Shown here in pieces: positions 44,137-52,205 of a stretch of DNA of 64,000 bases (its first letter is position 1; every line of letters begins with the position of its first letter). The DNA is from Barnesiella sp. WM24 (lineage in GTDB: Bacteria > Bacteroidota > Bacteroidia > Bacteroidales > Muribaculaceae). The translations under genes and the position numbers were made by a program. Under the pieces are notes generated by a model that had not been told where the DNA came from, did no database searches, and saw only the letters and a list, made by a program, of their open reading frames with translations. Location: the NCBI RefSeq assembly GCF_004570975.1, contig NZ_SPPC01000008.1, positions 1 to 64,000 on the forward strand, written 5' to 3'.

Positions 44137-44205
44137 ATGTTAGGTTTGAAAGCCTTTGAAAGAAGGCACAAAAATGGCCACTTCGTGAGAAGCGGCCATT
44201 TTTGT
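44137..44205 (+). ncRNA. Two-hairpin RNA element A (GAAA tetraloop plus terminator)
   Basis: ATGTTAGGTTTGA (44137-44149) is followed by the hairpin GCCTTT-GAAA-GAAGGC (44152-44167) and a long terminator stem (44168-44179 with 44194-44205, inner CTTC-GTGA-GAAG), then a T-rich tail. It fits the 3' end of a small RNA or a terminated leader. A promoter cannot be placed firmly: TAATTTTG at 44042-44049 and TAGGTTTG at 44141-44148 lack good -33 boxes. Elements with the same order lie at 46285-46352 and 46729-46787. Confidence 0.45.
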
Positions 44206-44293
44206 TTGTTTCAATGACCGCTTTTTATGTTGCTAAATTAAGAAACTTGAATCGCATTATTGATTTCGTTTGAGTGAAAAAGTGTTAATGCGA

Positions 44294-44323
44294 TTGGAGC
44301 GTCGGAATTTTGATGTATATTTG
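44294..44323 (+). promoter_or_regulatory. Promoter of the DUF6377 gene
   Basis: TTG (44294-44296), 19-bp spacer, TATATTTG (44316-44323). The transcript would start near 44330, about 37 bases before ATG 44367. Confidence 0.7.
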
Positions 44324-44366
44324 TAAGTGAAAACCTTGGATTACTAATTGTTTACCAAAAGACCTA

Positions 44367-45953
44367 ATGCGATACCGTTTCATTATATCAATATTTGTTT
44401 TGTTGATAAGTGCTTATTCTGTGACTTGTCGGGCCGATGCACAGTTCCCGCCTACGCTTGACCGGGCGTTGAAGTCACTTGACAAGGCGTTGGAAAACAG
44501 GCAGGACAAGATTGATGAAGTCAATGGATTGATAGACTCTTTGCGCCGGGAACTTTCAGCGCCCGGCATAGGGTATAATGACGAGATATTACTACTGGAG
44601 CAGATTGCAGGGGCATTCCGGCATATCCAAGTGGATTCGGCATATGCGTATTCGGAAAGGGCGATTGCTCTTTCACGGGAGAATGGAGATTCTGCGCGCG
44701 CTATGAGGCTGTATCTTAACCAGATTGACATTTTGCCTCTGCGAGGGTATGTACATGAAGCGTTGATGAGGATAGACTCGGTGAACGCCATGTCTCTTGA
44801 CAGTGACTTGAAACGCTCATTCTTTAAAAATGCGCGCAGTGCGCTGCTGTGTATCACGTCTTTATATTCTCCCCACGCTTTGAATGACAGCTATTTTGAG
44901 CGGTATGTCGCTTATAATGATTCTTTGCTTTCGGTTACTCCGGAGGATGTGCCTGAGCATAAGCTTTATCTTGGCTGTCATTATCTCGGTTCCAATCAGT
45001 TGTCGCTTGCAATGGCTACCCTTAGCGATTATCTTGAGTCGATAGATATGAGTAATGCGTGTTTCGGTGATGCGGCTGCTAATCTTGCGATTGCCCAGTT
45101 TATCCGGGGACGAATGGATCTATGGCTTTATTTCTTGACGCTGAATGCTCATTTTGAGGTGGTGAATGGATATACTGACGGTGAGGCGCTTCGTCAGATT
45201 AGTCCGCGCTTGTATGAACGCGGTGACGTCAATCGCGCTTATAGTTACCTGTTTACCTCTCAGGAGGACATCGCTTCGAGCGGCGCACTAATCCGTAGTA
45301 TGCATGTCGCGGGGGCTTTCCCTATGGTTGAGGGCGCTTACCGGCTTCAGCAGGAGCGGTACACATATATATTATGGACGGTGCTGGCTTGCCTTTTGCT
45401 GATATGTTTTCTGGTGTTTATGATTATGCGTAATAAGATGCGCGACTTAAAGCGGCTTAGCGATTTAAAGGTGAAGCTTGCAAAGGCTAATGCCGTAAAG
45501 GAAACTTATATAGCGGAATTCCTTTCGCTGTGTTCGGTGTATATGGATAAGCTTGAGGAGTTTAACCGCACCGTCAGCCGCAAGATTACTGCCGGACAGA
45601 TTGAGGATTTGTATGGCATGGTGAAGTCGGGGCGTTTTATTGATGAGCAGACGAAGCTGTTTTATGATGTATTTGACAATGCGTTCATAAATATATATCC
45701 TGATTTTATTCATGACGTGAATCTTCTGCTTCTTGACGACAAGAAGTTTGTGCTGGCTGACACTAAGAAGCTTACTCCAGAGCTGAGGATTCTTGCGTTT
45801 ATGCGTCTCGGGCTTGAGGACAGCGCAAAGATGGCGCGTTTTCTCGGGCTTTCGTTGAATACAGTTTACACCTATCGTAACCGCCTGAAAAGCAGGGCGA
45901 AGAACAGGGATACTTTTGAGCGGGATATTCTTAATATTGGCGGTGTCGGCTGA
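44367..45953 (+). CDS. DUF6377 membrane-bound TPR and HTH protein
   Basis: A 528-residue protein. A signal-like N-terminus (FIISIFVLLISAYSVTCRA) leads into a ~300-residue periplasmic region with TPR-like helices (YAYSERAIALSRENGDSARAM). One membrane segment follows at about 332-353 (YILWTVLACLLLICFLVFMIM), then a coiled-coil stretch and a cytoplasmic end with a LuxR-like helix-turn-helix (LRILAFMRLGLEDSAKMARFLGLSLNTVYTYRNRLKSRA). DUF6377 proteins are Bacteroidetes one-component membrane regulators of unknown signal. It stands alone in a gene-poor region, with hairpin RNA elements on both sides. Confidence 0.85.
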   Translation: MRYRFIISIFVLLISAYSVTCRADAQFPPTLDRALKSLDKALENRQDKIDEVNGLIDSLRRELSAPGIGYNDEILLLEQIAGAFRHIQVDSAYAYSERAIALSRENGDSARAMRLYLNQIDILPLRGYVHEALMRIDSVNAMSLDSDLKRSFFKNARSALLCITSLYSPHALNDSYFERYVAYNDSLLSVTPEDVPEHKLYLGCHYLGSNQLSLAMATLSDYLESIDMSNACFGDAAANLAIAQFIRGRMDLWLYFLTLNAHFEVVNGYTDGEALRQISPRLYERGDVNRAYSYLFTSQEDIASSGALIRSMHVAGAFPMVEGAYRLQQERYTYILWTVLACLLLICFLVFMIMRNKMRDLKRLSDLKVKLAKANAVKETYIAEFLSLCSVYMDKLEEFNRTVSRKITAGQIEDLYGMVKSGRFIDEQTKLFYDVFDNAFINIYPDFIHDVNLLLLDDKKFVLADTKKLTPELRILAFMRLGLEDSAKMARFLGLSLNTVYTYRNRLKSRAKNRDTFERDILNIGGVG

Positions 45954-46250
45954 TGTCTTTTTTGAAACTGTTTATATGGTCTTGTGATGGCTTGTGTTGA
46001 TTTTGGTTGATTCTCAGGCTGTTGCTCACTTGATTTCTTATATTGTGTTATATTGACATGAGATAGTGTTGACAATCCCATGTCTCAATTATTATTTTTG
46101 TGCCGTGATTGATGTCCAAGGACGATTTTTCACGCCACTTATTGTCTTTATTGCTTTCTCTTGAGCGAATAAATAAAGCTATAGTGGAGTTATATCGGCT
46201 ATTATTGACTTGCTGACATATATATTGAAAAAACAGAACTCAATAGGTAT

Positions 46251-46352
46251 TATTTTTGAATAGGAAAGATTGATGTTAGTTAGTAAAGGTTGAATGCCCG
46301 CAAGGGCGTAAAATCGGGAGCGACATCGGGAGATGCTGCTCCCGATTTTGTG
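46251..46352 (+). ncRNA. Two-hairpin RNA element B (GCAA tetraloop plus terminator)
   Basis: TAAAGGTTGAAT is followed by GCCC-GCAA-GGGC (46296-46307), then CGTAAAA and a terminator stem AAAATCGGGAGC / GCTCCCGATTTT (46310-46321 with 46338-46349) whose inner part closes on a GGGA loop. A TATTTTTG box lies at 46251-46258 with TTG 23 bp upstream, so a transcript of about 85 bases from ~46264 is possible. The words TAAAGGTT and CGTAAA are shared with the candidate small RNA at 5605-5680. The rest of 45954-46250 shows no gene. Confidence 0.45.
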
Positions 46353-46591
46353 TAGAAGTTTTTAAGTTAAAAGTGGGTTGGGTGTCTCTTTTCGATGATT
46401 CATTTCTTGTTTCTTGGTGGAAAAATTATCAAAACGATGTAATAATGGTGGTTTTTAACAAAAAAATACATTATGTAATTATTTAAAATAGATAATTGTA
46501 ATATAGTGTATGACAAATTGTTATCTGTTATATAGAGAAATTTAGTTTTATATTGAATTATGATAGATGTGTTTTATGTAAATTCATGATA

Positions 46592-46787
46592 TATCTTTGC
46601 AATGTGTAAAATAAATTACTCAGTCTAAGATTAGAAAAGTTATTAAAAAGGGTTAGTATTTTTGATGTGAAGAATTAGGATAGTTAGTTTATACAATGAT
46701 GAAAAGTGTTTTTGATTAATTAATGTTTTAGGTTGATTACTTGGCGAAAGCCAAAACGAATAAAGCCACTCGTGAGAGTGGCTTTTT
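46592..46787 (+). ncRNA. Two-hairpin RNA element C (GAAA tetraloop plus terminator)
   Basis: ATGTTTTAGGTTGA (46724-46735 and on) is followed by TTGGC-GAAA-GCCAA (46741-46754) and a 10-bp terminator stem AAAGCCACTC / GAGTGGCTTT with GTGA loop (46762-46785) and a T run. TATCTTTG at 46592-46599 could be the -7 box, giving an RNA of about 180 bases, but no -33 box is seen. The last hairpin can also end the minus-strand glycosyltransferase gene, whose stop codon is 6 bases away. Confidence 0.4.
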
Positions 46788-46792
46788 TGATG

Positions 46793-47371
46793 TCATATGG
46801 TTTCGTAGATCTCCAGGTAGGAGCTTGCCGGATCTGCCGGGCCTATTATATATCCGGGATGAGGATCAGTCAGTTCGTGACATGTCATCTCTCTGTTTTC
46901 AAAAGCTATGTGGAGCAGTTCCCAGTCTGAGAGTATTTTGTTAAAGAGTTTGCGGTTGTAGGATTCTCTTTTTATGAGGGCTTTTCTTGTCTGGTAGATG
47001 TCGGCGGGATTGGAAAGCGTCAAGAGGGTAGGTATCTTATATCTCATCAGTACATAGGCGAGCATCGGCAGGTTGAGATAGTCTCCGTCAAGGGTGTAAA
47101 TATGTATAATGTCGGGACGTACTTCTGCAATACGGTCAAGGAGGGTAGACGTGGCTCTTATCGAATGGAGGTGATACGAGTCGCTGATGTAGCCGAGGGT
47201 TCTATGAATTAACCTGTCGGCTTTGGACCCTATCTTTATTGCCGGTGGTGGAGCGGTTATTTCCTGCTTTTCCGCTGCTGCCACAATTATTTCGTGATGT
47301 GATGCGTTTGCCTTTTTTATGATTTCGGCAATTCCTTTTCCCGTGTTGTATGTTATGATCAGAATTTTCAC
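46793..47371 (-). CDS. Half-length GT4-like glycosyltransferase (N-terminal domain only)
   Basis: A 192-residue protein that matches the N-terminal Rossmann domain of GT-B (GT4) transferases: MKILIITYNTGKGIAEI at the start and RPDIIHIYTLDGDYLNLPMLAYVLMRYKIPTLLTLS in the middle. The C-terminal donor-binding domain, with its E-x7-E motif, is missing, although the family is usually 350-400 residues. The downstream DNA does not continue it in any frame that I can see. It is either a remnant, a stand-alone acceptor-binding protein, or a partner of another subunit. It diverges from the ATP-grasp gene with 50 bp between; a TATATTTG box lies at 47402-47395. Confidence 0.7.
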   Translation of the reverse strand: MKILIITYNTGKGIAEIIKKANASHHEIIVAAAEKQEITAPPPAIKIGSKADRLIHRTLGYISDSYHLHSIRATSTLLDRIAEVRPDIIHIYTLDGDYLNLPMLAYVLMRYKIPTLLTLSNPADIYQTRKALIKRESYNRKLFNKILSDWELLHIAFENREMTCHELTDPHPGYIIGPADPASSYLEIYETI

Positions 47372-47421
47372 CGTCTTTTTGATTTCTCTTTTTGCAAATA
47401 TAGCTAACTTTACTCTTAATA

Positions 47422-48552
47422 ATGAAATTATATCTTTTTAATCCGGAGAATGACATCGCGCTCGCTTATGGCAGGCGGAGGTTCACGATGTCACAGAATG
47501 TCGCCCGCCTGCATGATGACGGCGCGTTACTGCCTATGTGGTACGCTTCTGATTGTGACGCTGTTTTAGGTGTTTGTCATGATGGGGAGTGGCTTGACTT
47601 TGTGAGGGCTTCGTTTGGCATCGGGGCTGACGTGACCAAGTCTTGCCGTCATGGGGTATACAATGGTTCTCCTTGGGGGTGGTCGTTTGATGCGTCGCGC
47701 AGGCTTTCGTCAGCCGGGGCTGCTGTAATTAGTGACGAAAAAATCGACGCTATTGCCTCGTTGAGTCATAGAAGGGTGACCGTAAGAATCATGCAACGGT
47801 TGCATGAGAATCTGGACTTCCCTCTTCCTCGTGTGCCGGTTGAGATTTCCGATACAGGGAGTCTGCTGCGGCGTGTTTCAGAATCTCCCGTCTATGTCAA
47901 GGCGCCGTGGTCAAGCAGCGGCAGGGGTGTGTTTAGGGTAGATACTGTTGATGAGCGTGTGCTTGCCCGTGTTGAAGGCGTGTTGCGTCGTCAAGGAAGC
48001 GTGCTTGTCGAGGATGCTCTTGAAAAGAAATGTGATTTCGCCATGCTGTTTAATATATCCGGCGGTATAGTCAGTTGGGTGGGGTATTCGTTTTTTTTCA
48101 ATGCTGTCGGCGATGCTTATGGCGGAAATATGCTTGCCGATGACAGCCGGATTGAAGATCTGCTGGTTGCAAATGGAGCTGCGCGTGAGCGGCTGCATGC
48201 GATACGCGATCTCCTTGTCGATGTATTTGCTGATATAATCGGTGACGCCTACGAAGGTTACTTCGGAGTTGATATGCTGATTACGGAGAGTGGCATGATA
48301 GCTCCATGCATAGAGCTTAATCTTCGCATGACAATGGGGGTTGTAGCCCATATCTTGAAATCGCGCTATCTTCCTGATGGGGTTACGGGTGTCTACCGTG
48401 TATTGTCAGGCGTTCCTTCATCGGTGACCGCTCCGGTGATTGAAAATGGGAAATTACTGAAAGGTAGCGTGTTTCTTACCCCACCTTCAGCCGGCGGGTT
48501 CAACTTTATTATGGAAGCCGGCGGTCAGCTTATTTCCGACAGATGCTTGTAA
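47422..48552 (+). CDS. ATP-grasp superfamily protein of unknown substrate
   Basis: A 376-residue protein. It starts KLYLFNPENDIALAYG; the central part shows ATP-grasp features: VYVKAPWSSSGRGVF (nucleotide loop with Lys), SVLVEDALEKKCDFAMLF (hinge strand) and YFGVDMLI ... PCIELNLRMTMG, where Glu-x-Asn binds Mg. It should join an acid to an amine or thiol using ATP; the substrate is unknown. The first residues suggest a family restricted to Bacteroidetes. The last 28 bp overlap the end of the convergent maf gene. Confidence 0.75.
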   Translation: MKLYLFNPENDIALAYGRRRFTMSQNVARLHDDGALLPMWYASDCDAVLGVCHDGEWLDFVRASFGIGADVTKSCRHGVYNGSPWGWSFDASRRLSSAGAAVISDEKIDAIASLSHRRVTVRIMQRLHENLDFPLPRVPVEISDTGSLLRRVSESPVYVKAPWSSSGRGVFRVDTVDERVLARVEGVLRRQGSVLVEDALEKKCDFAMLFNISGGIVSWVGYSFFFNAVGDAYGGNMLADDSRIEDLLVANGAARERLHAIRDLLVDVFADIIGDAYEGYFGVDMLITESGMIAPCIELNLRMTMGVVAHILKSRYLPDGVTGVYRVLSGVPSSVTAPVIENGKLLKGSVFLTPPSAGGFNFIMEAGGQLISDRCL

Positions 48553-49112
48553 AGCTTGTGTACAGGCAGCCCCATGACATTGTAGAAACTTCCGTCGATT
48601 CCTTTTATGCCAACAGCGCCTATCCATTCCTGGATTCCATATGCCCCGGCTTTGTCATAGGGACGGTATTTATTGATGTAATAATCGATTTCTTCATCGG
48701 TGAGATTGTCAAATGTGACTTTTGTCTCGGCTGAAAATGACGCGCTTTTGACCGATGTAGACACGGTCACACCTGTTACGACTTTATGGCTTTTCCCTGA
48801 TAGCATTTTCAGCATTTCCTTTGCCCTCTCTTCCGATGACGGCTTGCCTAAAATCATGCCGTCAACAATCACTACCGTGTCGGCGGTTATTATAATTGTG
48901 TCAGGTGTTATTGTCGGCAGATAGGCTTTGCCTTTTTTTGCTGAAAGATATTCTGCCACTGATTCTGCCGGCATGTCATCGGGATAGCTCTCATCGACCT
49001 CAATTATGTCAGCTATGTCAAAGTCTATGCCGAGCATCCCGAGCAACTCGCGGCGTCGGGGAGAGTGGCTTGCAAGGAGAATCTTTTTCCCGTCAAGATT
49101 TCGTAGCGGCAT
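48525..49112 (-). CDS. maf: Maf-like nucleoside triphosphate pyrophosphatase
   Basis: A 195-residue house-cleaning enzyme that hydrolyses dTTP/UTP and modified nucleotides. Signature: KKILLASHSPRRRELLGMLG at the start, ADTVVIVDGMILGKPSSEERAKEML, and KAGAYGIQEWIGA. It is the last gene of the operon SPOR-nitroreductase-DUF2520-kdsC-maf, 35 bp behind kdsC, and its 3' end overlaps the ATP-grasp gene on the other strand. Confidence 0.94.
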   Translation of the reverse strand: MPLRNLDGKKILLASHSPRRRELLGMLGIDFDIADIIEVDESYPDDMPAESVAEYLSAKKGKAYLPTITPDTIIITADTVVIVDGMILGKPSSEERAKEMLKMLSGKSHKVVTGVTVSTSVKSASFSAETKVTFDNLTDEEIDYYINKYRPYDKAGAYGIQEWIGAVGIKGIDGSFYNVMGLPVHKLYKHLSEIS

Positions 49113-49147
49113 TTGGAAAGTATTTTGGGGTTAACGTATAGGGTTGA

Positions 49148-49672
49148 TTACCATCCGAATGCCTTTTCTGATGACATCCAGCAGTCTTGTGCTTTCATTA
49201 TTTCTTCAATCAGGTCGCGTGCCACACCGTAGCCGCCGTTTACCGGCGAGATATATCGTGCCGCTTCTCTGATTTCTGTGGCAGCGTCGGCGGGGGCGAC
49301 AGGGAGTCCTACGTGACACATCGACTCATAGTCGGGAATGTCGTCGCCGACAAATGCTACCTCCTCCGGCTTGAGCCCGTAACATTCCATCCACTCCTTG
49401 AGTATATTTATTTTGACTCCCGCCTTCATGTATATATCCTTGATGCCGAGGGCGGCAAATCTTGTTCTTATCGCCTCGCTGTCGGCTCCTGTTATTATGG
49501 ATAGTATATAGCCGTGTTTTACCGCGAGCTGTAACGCGTAGCCATCTTTGATATTTACCATTCTCGATGGGACGCCGTTTTCGCCAAGCGGAATCGTGGA
49601 GGGTGACAACACTCCGTCTACATCAAAGGCTATCGCGCGAATTTTGCCAAGGTCATAATTAATCTTGCTCAT
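49148..49672 (-). CDS. kdsC: 3-deoxy-D-manno-octulosonate 8-phosphate phosphatase
   Basis: A 174-residue C0-type HAD phosphatase without cap domain. Motifs: AFDVDGVLS (nucleophile Asp), SIITGADSEAIRTR (motif II), K in MKAGVKINILKEW, and FVGDDIPDYESM (metal Asp). KdsC makes free Kdo for the lipid A core. It overlaps the DUF2520 gene by 14 bp. Such HADs also act on related keto-sugar acids, but the length and motifs fit KdsC best. Confidence 0.92.
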   Translation of the reverse strand: MSKINYDLGKIRAIAFDVDGVLSPSTIPLGENGVPSRMVNIKDGYALQLAVKHGYILSIITGADSEAIRTRFAALGIKDIYMKAGVKINILKEWMECYGLKPEEVAFVGDDIPDYESMCHVGLPVAPADAATEIREAARYISPVNGGYGVARDLIEEIMKAQDCWMSSEKAFGW

Positions 49673-50456
49673 GAGGATAGTATTGTTTTATAATGCTTTC
49701 TGAAAGAATGGAATATAGCTCTTTATTCTCTCCGTCAAGCATTTCAAGGTGCTTGTTGATGATTTTCCTGTCGTTTCTTCGAGCCGGTCCTGTCTGTCCT
49801 TCCCGGGGAGTCACCTCGCAGGCTTTTGCGAGCATTGCTTCTACAAGCGGGCGCATTGTCTCGAATCCAAGTCCAAGTTCTTTAAGCAGCGATGCAGAGA
49901 TGTCCCATAGCCTGTTGGTGAAATTGCAGGCAAATACCGCGGCGATATGCAGCTTTGCCCTGTGTTCACTGTCGGCATAATAGACCTTTTCTGAGATAAG
50001 TGATGCATATTGCTTGAGAAGTCTCGCTGTCTCAGGGTTGTTGCCCTCTATGAATATCGGCACCTCGTGCATATTGACATCGACATCCTTGGAAAATGTC
50101 TGCATCGGGTAAAATACGCCATAGTCGCATGAAATTGCGGCAAGTGCTTCCATCCCTACAGAGCCTGAGGTGTGTGCCCACAAGCCACCCACGCCTTTGA
50201 GCTTTTGTGCTATCTCGGCTATGGCGTCATCTTTTACCGATATGATATATAACCCCGCGTCAGTGCATAGCGAATCAAGACTGTCAATAGCCTGTGCCCC
50301 TACTTTTGCGGCAAGGACTTCTGCTCCTGACAGATTATGGTTGTATATTTGCCTGACGTGAGTGTGTCGCGCAAGATTTATCGCAAGATGTGTCGCGACA
50401 TTGCCGGCACCGAGTATTACAACTCCACCTTCAATCCCGTTCAGCGTTCTTTCCAT
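49659..50456 (-). CDS. Rossmann-fold / DUF2520 protein
   Basis: A 265-residue protein with an N-terminal NAD(P)-binding Rossmann domain (VVILGAGNVATHLAINLAR) and a C-terminal DUF2520 helical domain (VFACNFTNRLWDISASLLKELGL ... PLVEAMLAKA). The layout is like pyrroline-5-carboxylate reductase and 6-phosphogluconate-type dehydrogenases, with HTSGSVGMEAL typical of the DUF2520 family. The substrate is unknown. ATG 50456 is preferred over 50480; both overlap the nitroreductase end. Confidence 0.85.
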   Translation of the reverse strand: MERTLNGIEGGVVILGAGNVATHLAINLARHTHVRQIYNHNLSGAEVLAAKVGAQAIDSLDSLCTDAGLYIISVKDDAIAEIAQKLKGVGGLWAHTSGSVGMEALAAISCDYGVFYPMQTFSKDVDVNMHEVPIFIEGNNPETARLLKQYASLISEKVYYADSEHRAKLHIAAVFACNFTNRLWDISASLLKELGLGFETMRPLVEAMLAKACEVTPREGQTGPARRNDRKIINKHLEMLDGENKELYSILSESIIKQYYPHEQD

Positions 50457-50977
50457 GTGCCTATATGCACTTTTTCCCAAAGGAGCTTATCGGTTGCCTG
50501 AGGCTTGCGCTCTTCTGCCTTGTGTCCGAGAGTTATTATGCACACAGGCAGTATTATATCGGGCATTTCAAGCAGATTTTGCACGTATGTCTCCGACTCC
50601 ATGTCGTTTGCCGTGTATCTTCCGCGGAGCTGTATCCAGCAGCTTCCGAGTCCGAGGTCCTGAGCCTGTAGCTGAATATAGGTAGCGGCTATTGCTGCGT
50701 CTTCAATCCAGGGGTCGGTGGCCTCTACATCCACAGCCACCACGATTGCGAGTGAGCACCCGGCTACAGGTCCTGCTCCGTGTTCCTTGCACTTGCTTAA
50801 AGCTTCAAGCACAGCGGAGTCCTCCACTACTACGAAATGCCAGGGGCGTGTGCTTTTTGATGACGGAGCCATGAGTGCGGCTTCAAGGATTGTCTTTACG
50901 TCCTCGGGATTAATCTCTTCTTCTGTATATCGGCGTATGCTGCGTCGATTGACAATAAGGTTATGAAAATCGCTCAT
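50441..50977 (-). CDS. Nitroreductase-family protein
   Basis: A 178-residue FMN-dependent oxidoreductase. Seen: NRRSIRRYTEEEI at the start (FMN phosphate Arg), ALMAPSSKSTRPWHFVVV and GLGSCWIQL in the second half. Members reduce quinones, nitro compounds or flavins with NAD(P)H. Substrate not deducible. It lies 43 bp behind the SPOR protein gene and overlaps the DUF2520 gene. Confidence 0.9.
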   Translation of the reverse strand: MSDFHNLIVNRRSIRRYTEEEINPEDVKTILEAALMAPSSKSTRPWHFVVVEDSAVLEALSKCKEHGAGPVAGCSLAIVVAVDVEATDPWIEDAAIAATYIQLQAQDLGLGSCWIQLRGRYTANDMESETYVQNLLEMPDIILPVCIITLGHKAEERKPQATDKLLWEKVHIGTWKER

Positions 50978-51020
50978 AAGATATTGTGCTGGTAAATATA
51001 TGAGAAAATTGATGTCGGGA

Positions 51021-51998
51021 TTAACGACGGCACACCCATGCGTTAGGGTATCTTATCGCATATTGGTCAATAGTTACCGGTTGGCGCGCCATGTCAATGG
51101 TGCTGCCGGTTGCGATATATACACGGAATCTTCCGTCGGCTTCAGTAATTTCCATTCTGTCGCCATGATTTTGAGAGGCGATATATTCCTTTGCTTTCTC
51201 CAGCGTGGGGAGTGACGCTACTATAAGGTAATATCTGTCAGACGGGTCAAGATGCAATGTTGCGGCAGGTACGGTGTTTTGTGTGATTTCAGCGACTGCA
51301 ACGCTTTTGATGATACTGCTTTCTTCCTTTGCGGGAAGAGCGATACGCAAGTCAAGGTCGGGCTGTGACACAGGCTCAAACATCGGTTCTTCAATATGAG
51401 ACGTGGATGTGATGCCGCTTGCGATACCGGCAAATGCCGCCTTGTTTTCAATAATCGGGGTGGTCATTGTCACGCCCAGGCATAAGAGTAGGGCGATTGA
51501 TGCCGCTATGTTAAGAACACGACGGCGCACAGAAGATGTGTTTGCCTGTTCTGAAGCAGTGGCTTCAGCCTCGTTTCTGACAGTTTCCGATATCGGGGTC
51601 ATGGCTATTGCCCGTAATCCGGCAAGGCGAGGGGTGATGGCTGTCTTTGAAAAAGGCTCAAAGGTTATGGCGCCATTGTCGCTGCGGCTGAATATGCCTA
51701 AGCGTCCGAGAGCAAATTCACCTGAGTTTTCAAGTTGAAGCTTTAATGCCGCCACTTCTTTCGACAGCATTGCCATAGCATTATCAAAGGTTGTCTCTGT
51801 CCCTCTTGCTATTGATGATGCGAGCAGTCCGTCATTGTGGGTGATGTCGGGATTGAATCCAAGGGTGCGTGACGGCGGAAACATGCAACCAAGCTCACGG
51901 TCAATATACGCCGGACGGTAATGGGCTATGATAGCTCCAAAACCGGGTATTGCCACACATTCGTGTCGCAGCATCAAGTACTCAATATGACGTATCAT
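51021..51998 (-). CDS. HU-CCDC81 and SPOR domain membrane protein
   Basis: A 325-residue protein: N-terminal CCDC81-type HU-like domains (MIRHIEYLMLRHECVAIPGFGAIIAHYRPA, then NSGEFALGRLGIFSR), one membrane segment at about 165-183 (LNIAASIALLLCLGVTMTTPI) and a C-terminal SPOR domain (RYYLIVASLPTLEKAKEYIASQ), which binds denuded peptidoglycan at division sites. HU-like domains facing the cytoplasm plus SPOR outside suggest a link between nucleoid or cytoskeleton and septal wall; this is inference. ATG 51998 fits the promoter (transcript start near 52005) better than ATG 52007. It heads a five-gene operon. Confidence 0.83.
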   Translation of the reverse strand: MIRHIEYLMLRHECVAIPGFGAIIAHYRPAYIDRELGCMFPPSRTLGFNPDITHNDGLLASSIARGTETTFDNAMAMLSKEVAALKLQLENSGEFALGRLGIFSRSDNGAITFEPFSKTAITPRLAGLRAIAMTPISETVRNEAEATASEQANTSSVRRRVLNIAASIALLLCLGVTMTTPIIENKAAFAGIASGITSTSHIEEPMFEPVSQPDLDLRIALPAKEESSIIKSVAVAEITQNTVPAATLHLDPSDRYYLIVASLPTLEKAKEYIASQNHGDRMEITEADGRFRVYIATGSTIDMARQPVTIDQYAIRYPNAWVCRR

Positions 51999-52011
51999 CA
52001 AATTCACAATA

Positions 52012-52042
52012 CAAAGTTACGGAGTTGCCGTCAGATTTCAAA
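52012..52042 (-). promoter_or_regulatory. Promoter of the SPOR-to-maf operon
   Basis: Minus strand: TTTG (52042-52039), 19-bp spacer, TAACTTTG (52019-52012). With ATG 51998 the 5' leader is only about 7 bases. Confidence 0.75.
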
Positions 52043-52070
52043 ATGTTAATTTAATTTATTTGTTCGGCAG

Positions 52071-52115
52071 TTATCAACAAAGTTATCAACACAGTTATTT
52101 ACACTGTTGTCAACA
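52071..52115 (+). repeat. Four DnaA-box-like 9-mers with 12-bp period (candidate origin element)
   Basis: TTATCAACA (52071-52079), TTATCAACA (52083-52091), TTATTTACA (52095-52103) and TTGTCAACA (52107-52115) lie on one strand at an exact 12-bp step, separated by AAG, CAG and CTG. Each is one to three changes from the DnaA box TTATCCACA. An AT-rich stretch (52041-52062) lies next to the array, as at bacterial unwinding elements. It is between two minus-strand genes in a 200-bp gap. It may be part of oriC or a DnaA-controlled site. Confidence 0.5.
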
Positions 52116-52133
52116 CCGCGCGGATATTCAAGG

Positions 52134-52164
52134 AAAAGGTCACCGGTTTTTCCGGTGACCTTTT
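52134..52164 (-). terminator. Rho-independent terminator of ndk-M23
   Basis: A 13-bp perfect stem AAAAGGTCACCGG / CCGGTGACCTTTT with a 5-base loop, about 40 bp behind the M23 peptidase stop codon; on the minus strand TTTTCCTTG follows. Confidence 0.85.
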
Positions 52165-52205
52165 GTATAAATCCTATTGAGAAGAATGTATTGAAGCGTA
52201 TTGTT

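Noticed and set aside
43784-46792. Insertion sequence or integrated element in the AT-rich gaps
   Set aside because: No transposase or integrase frame, no terminal inverted repeats and no target duplication that I can see.
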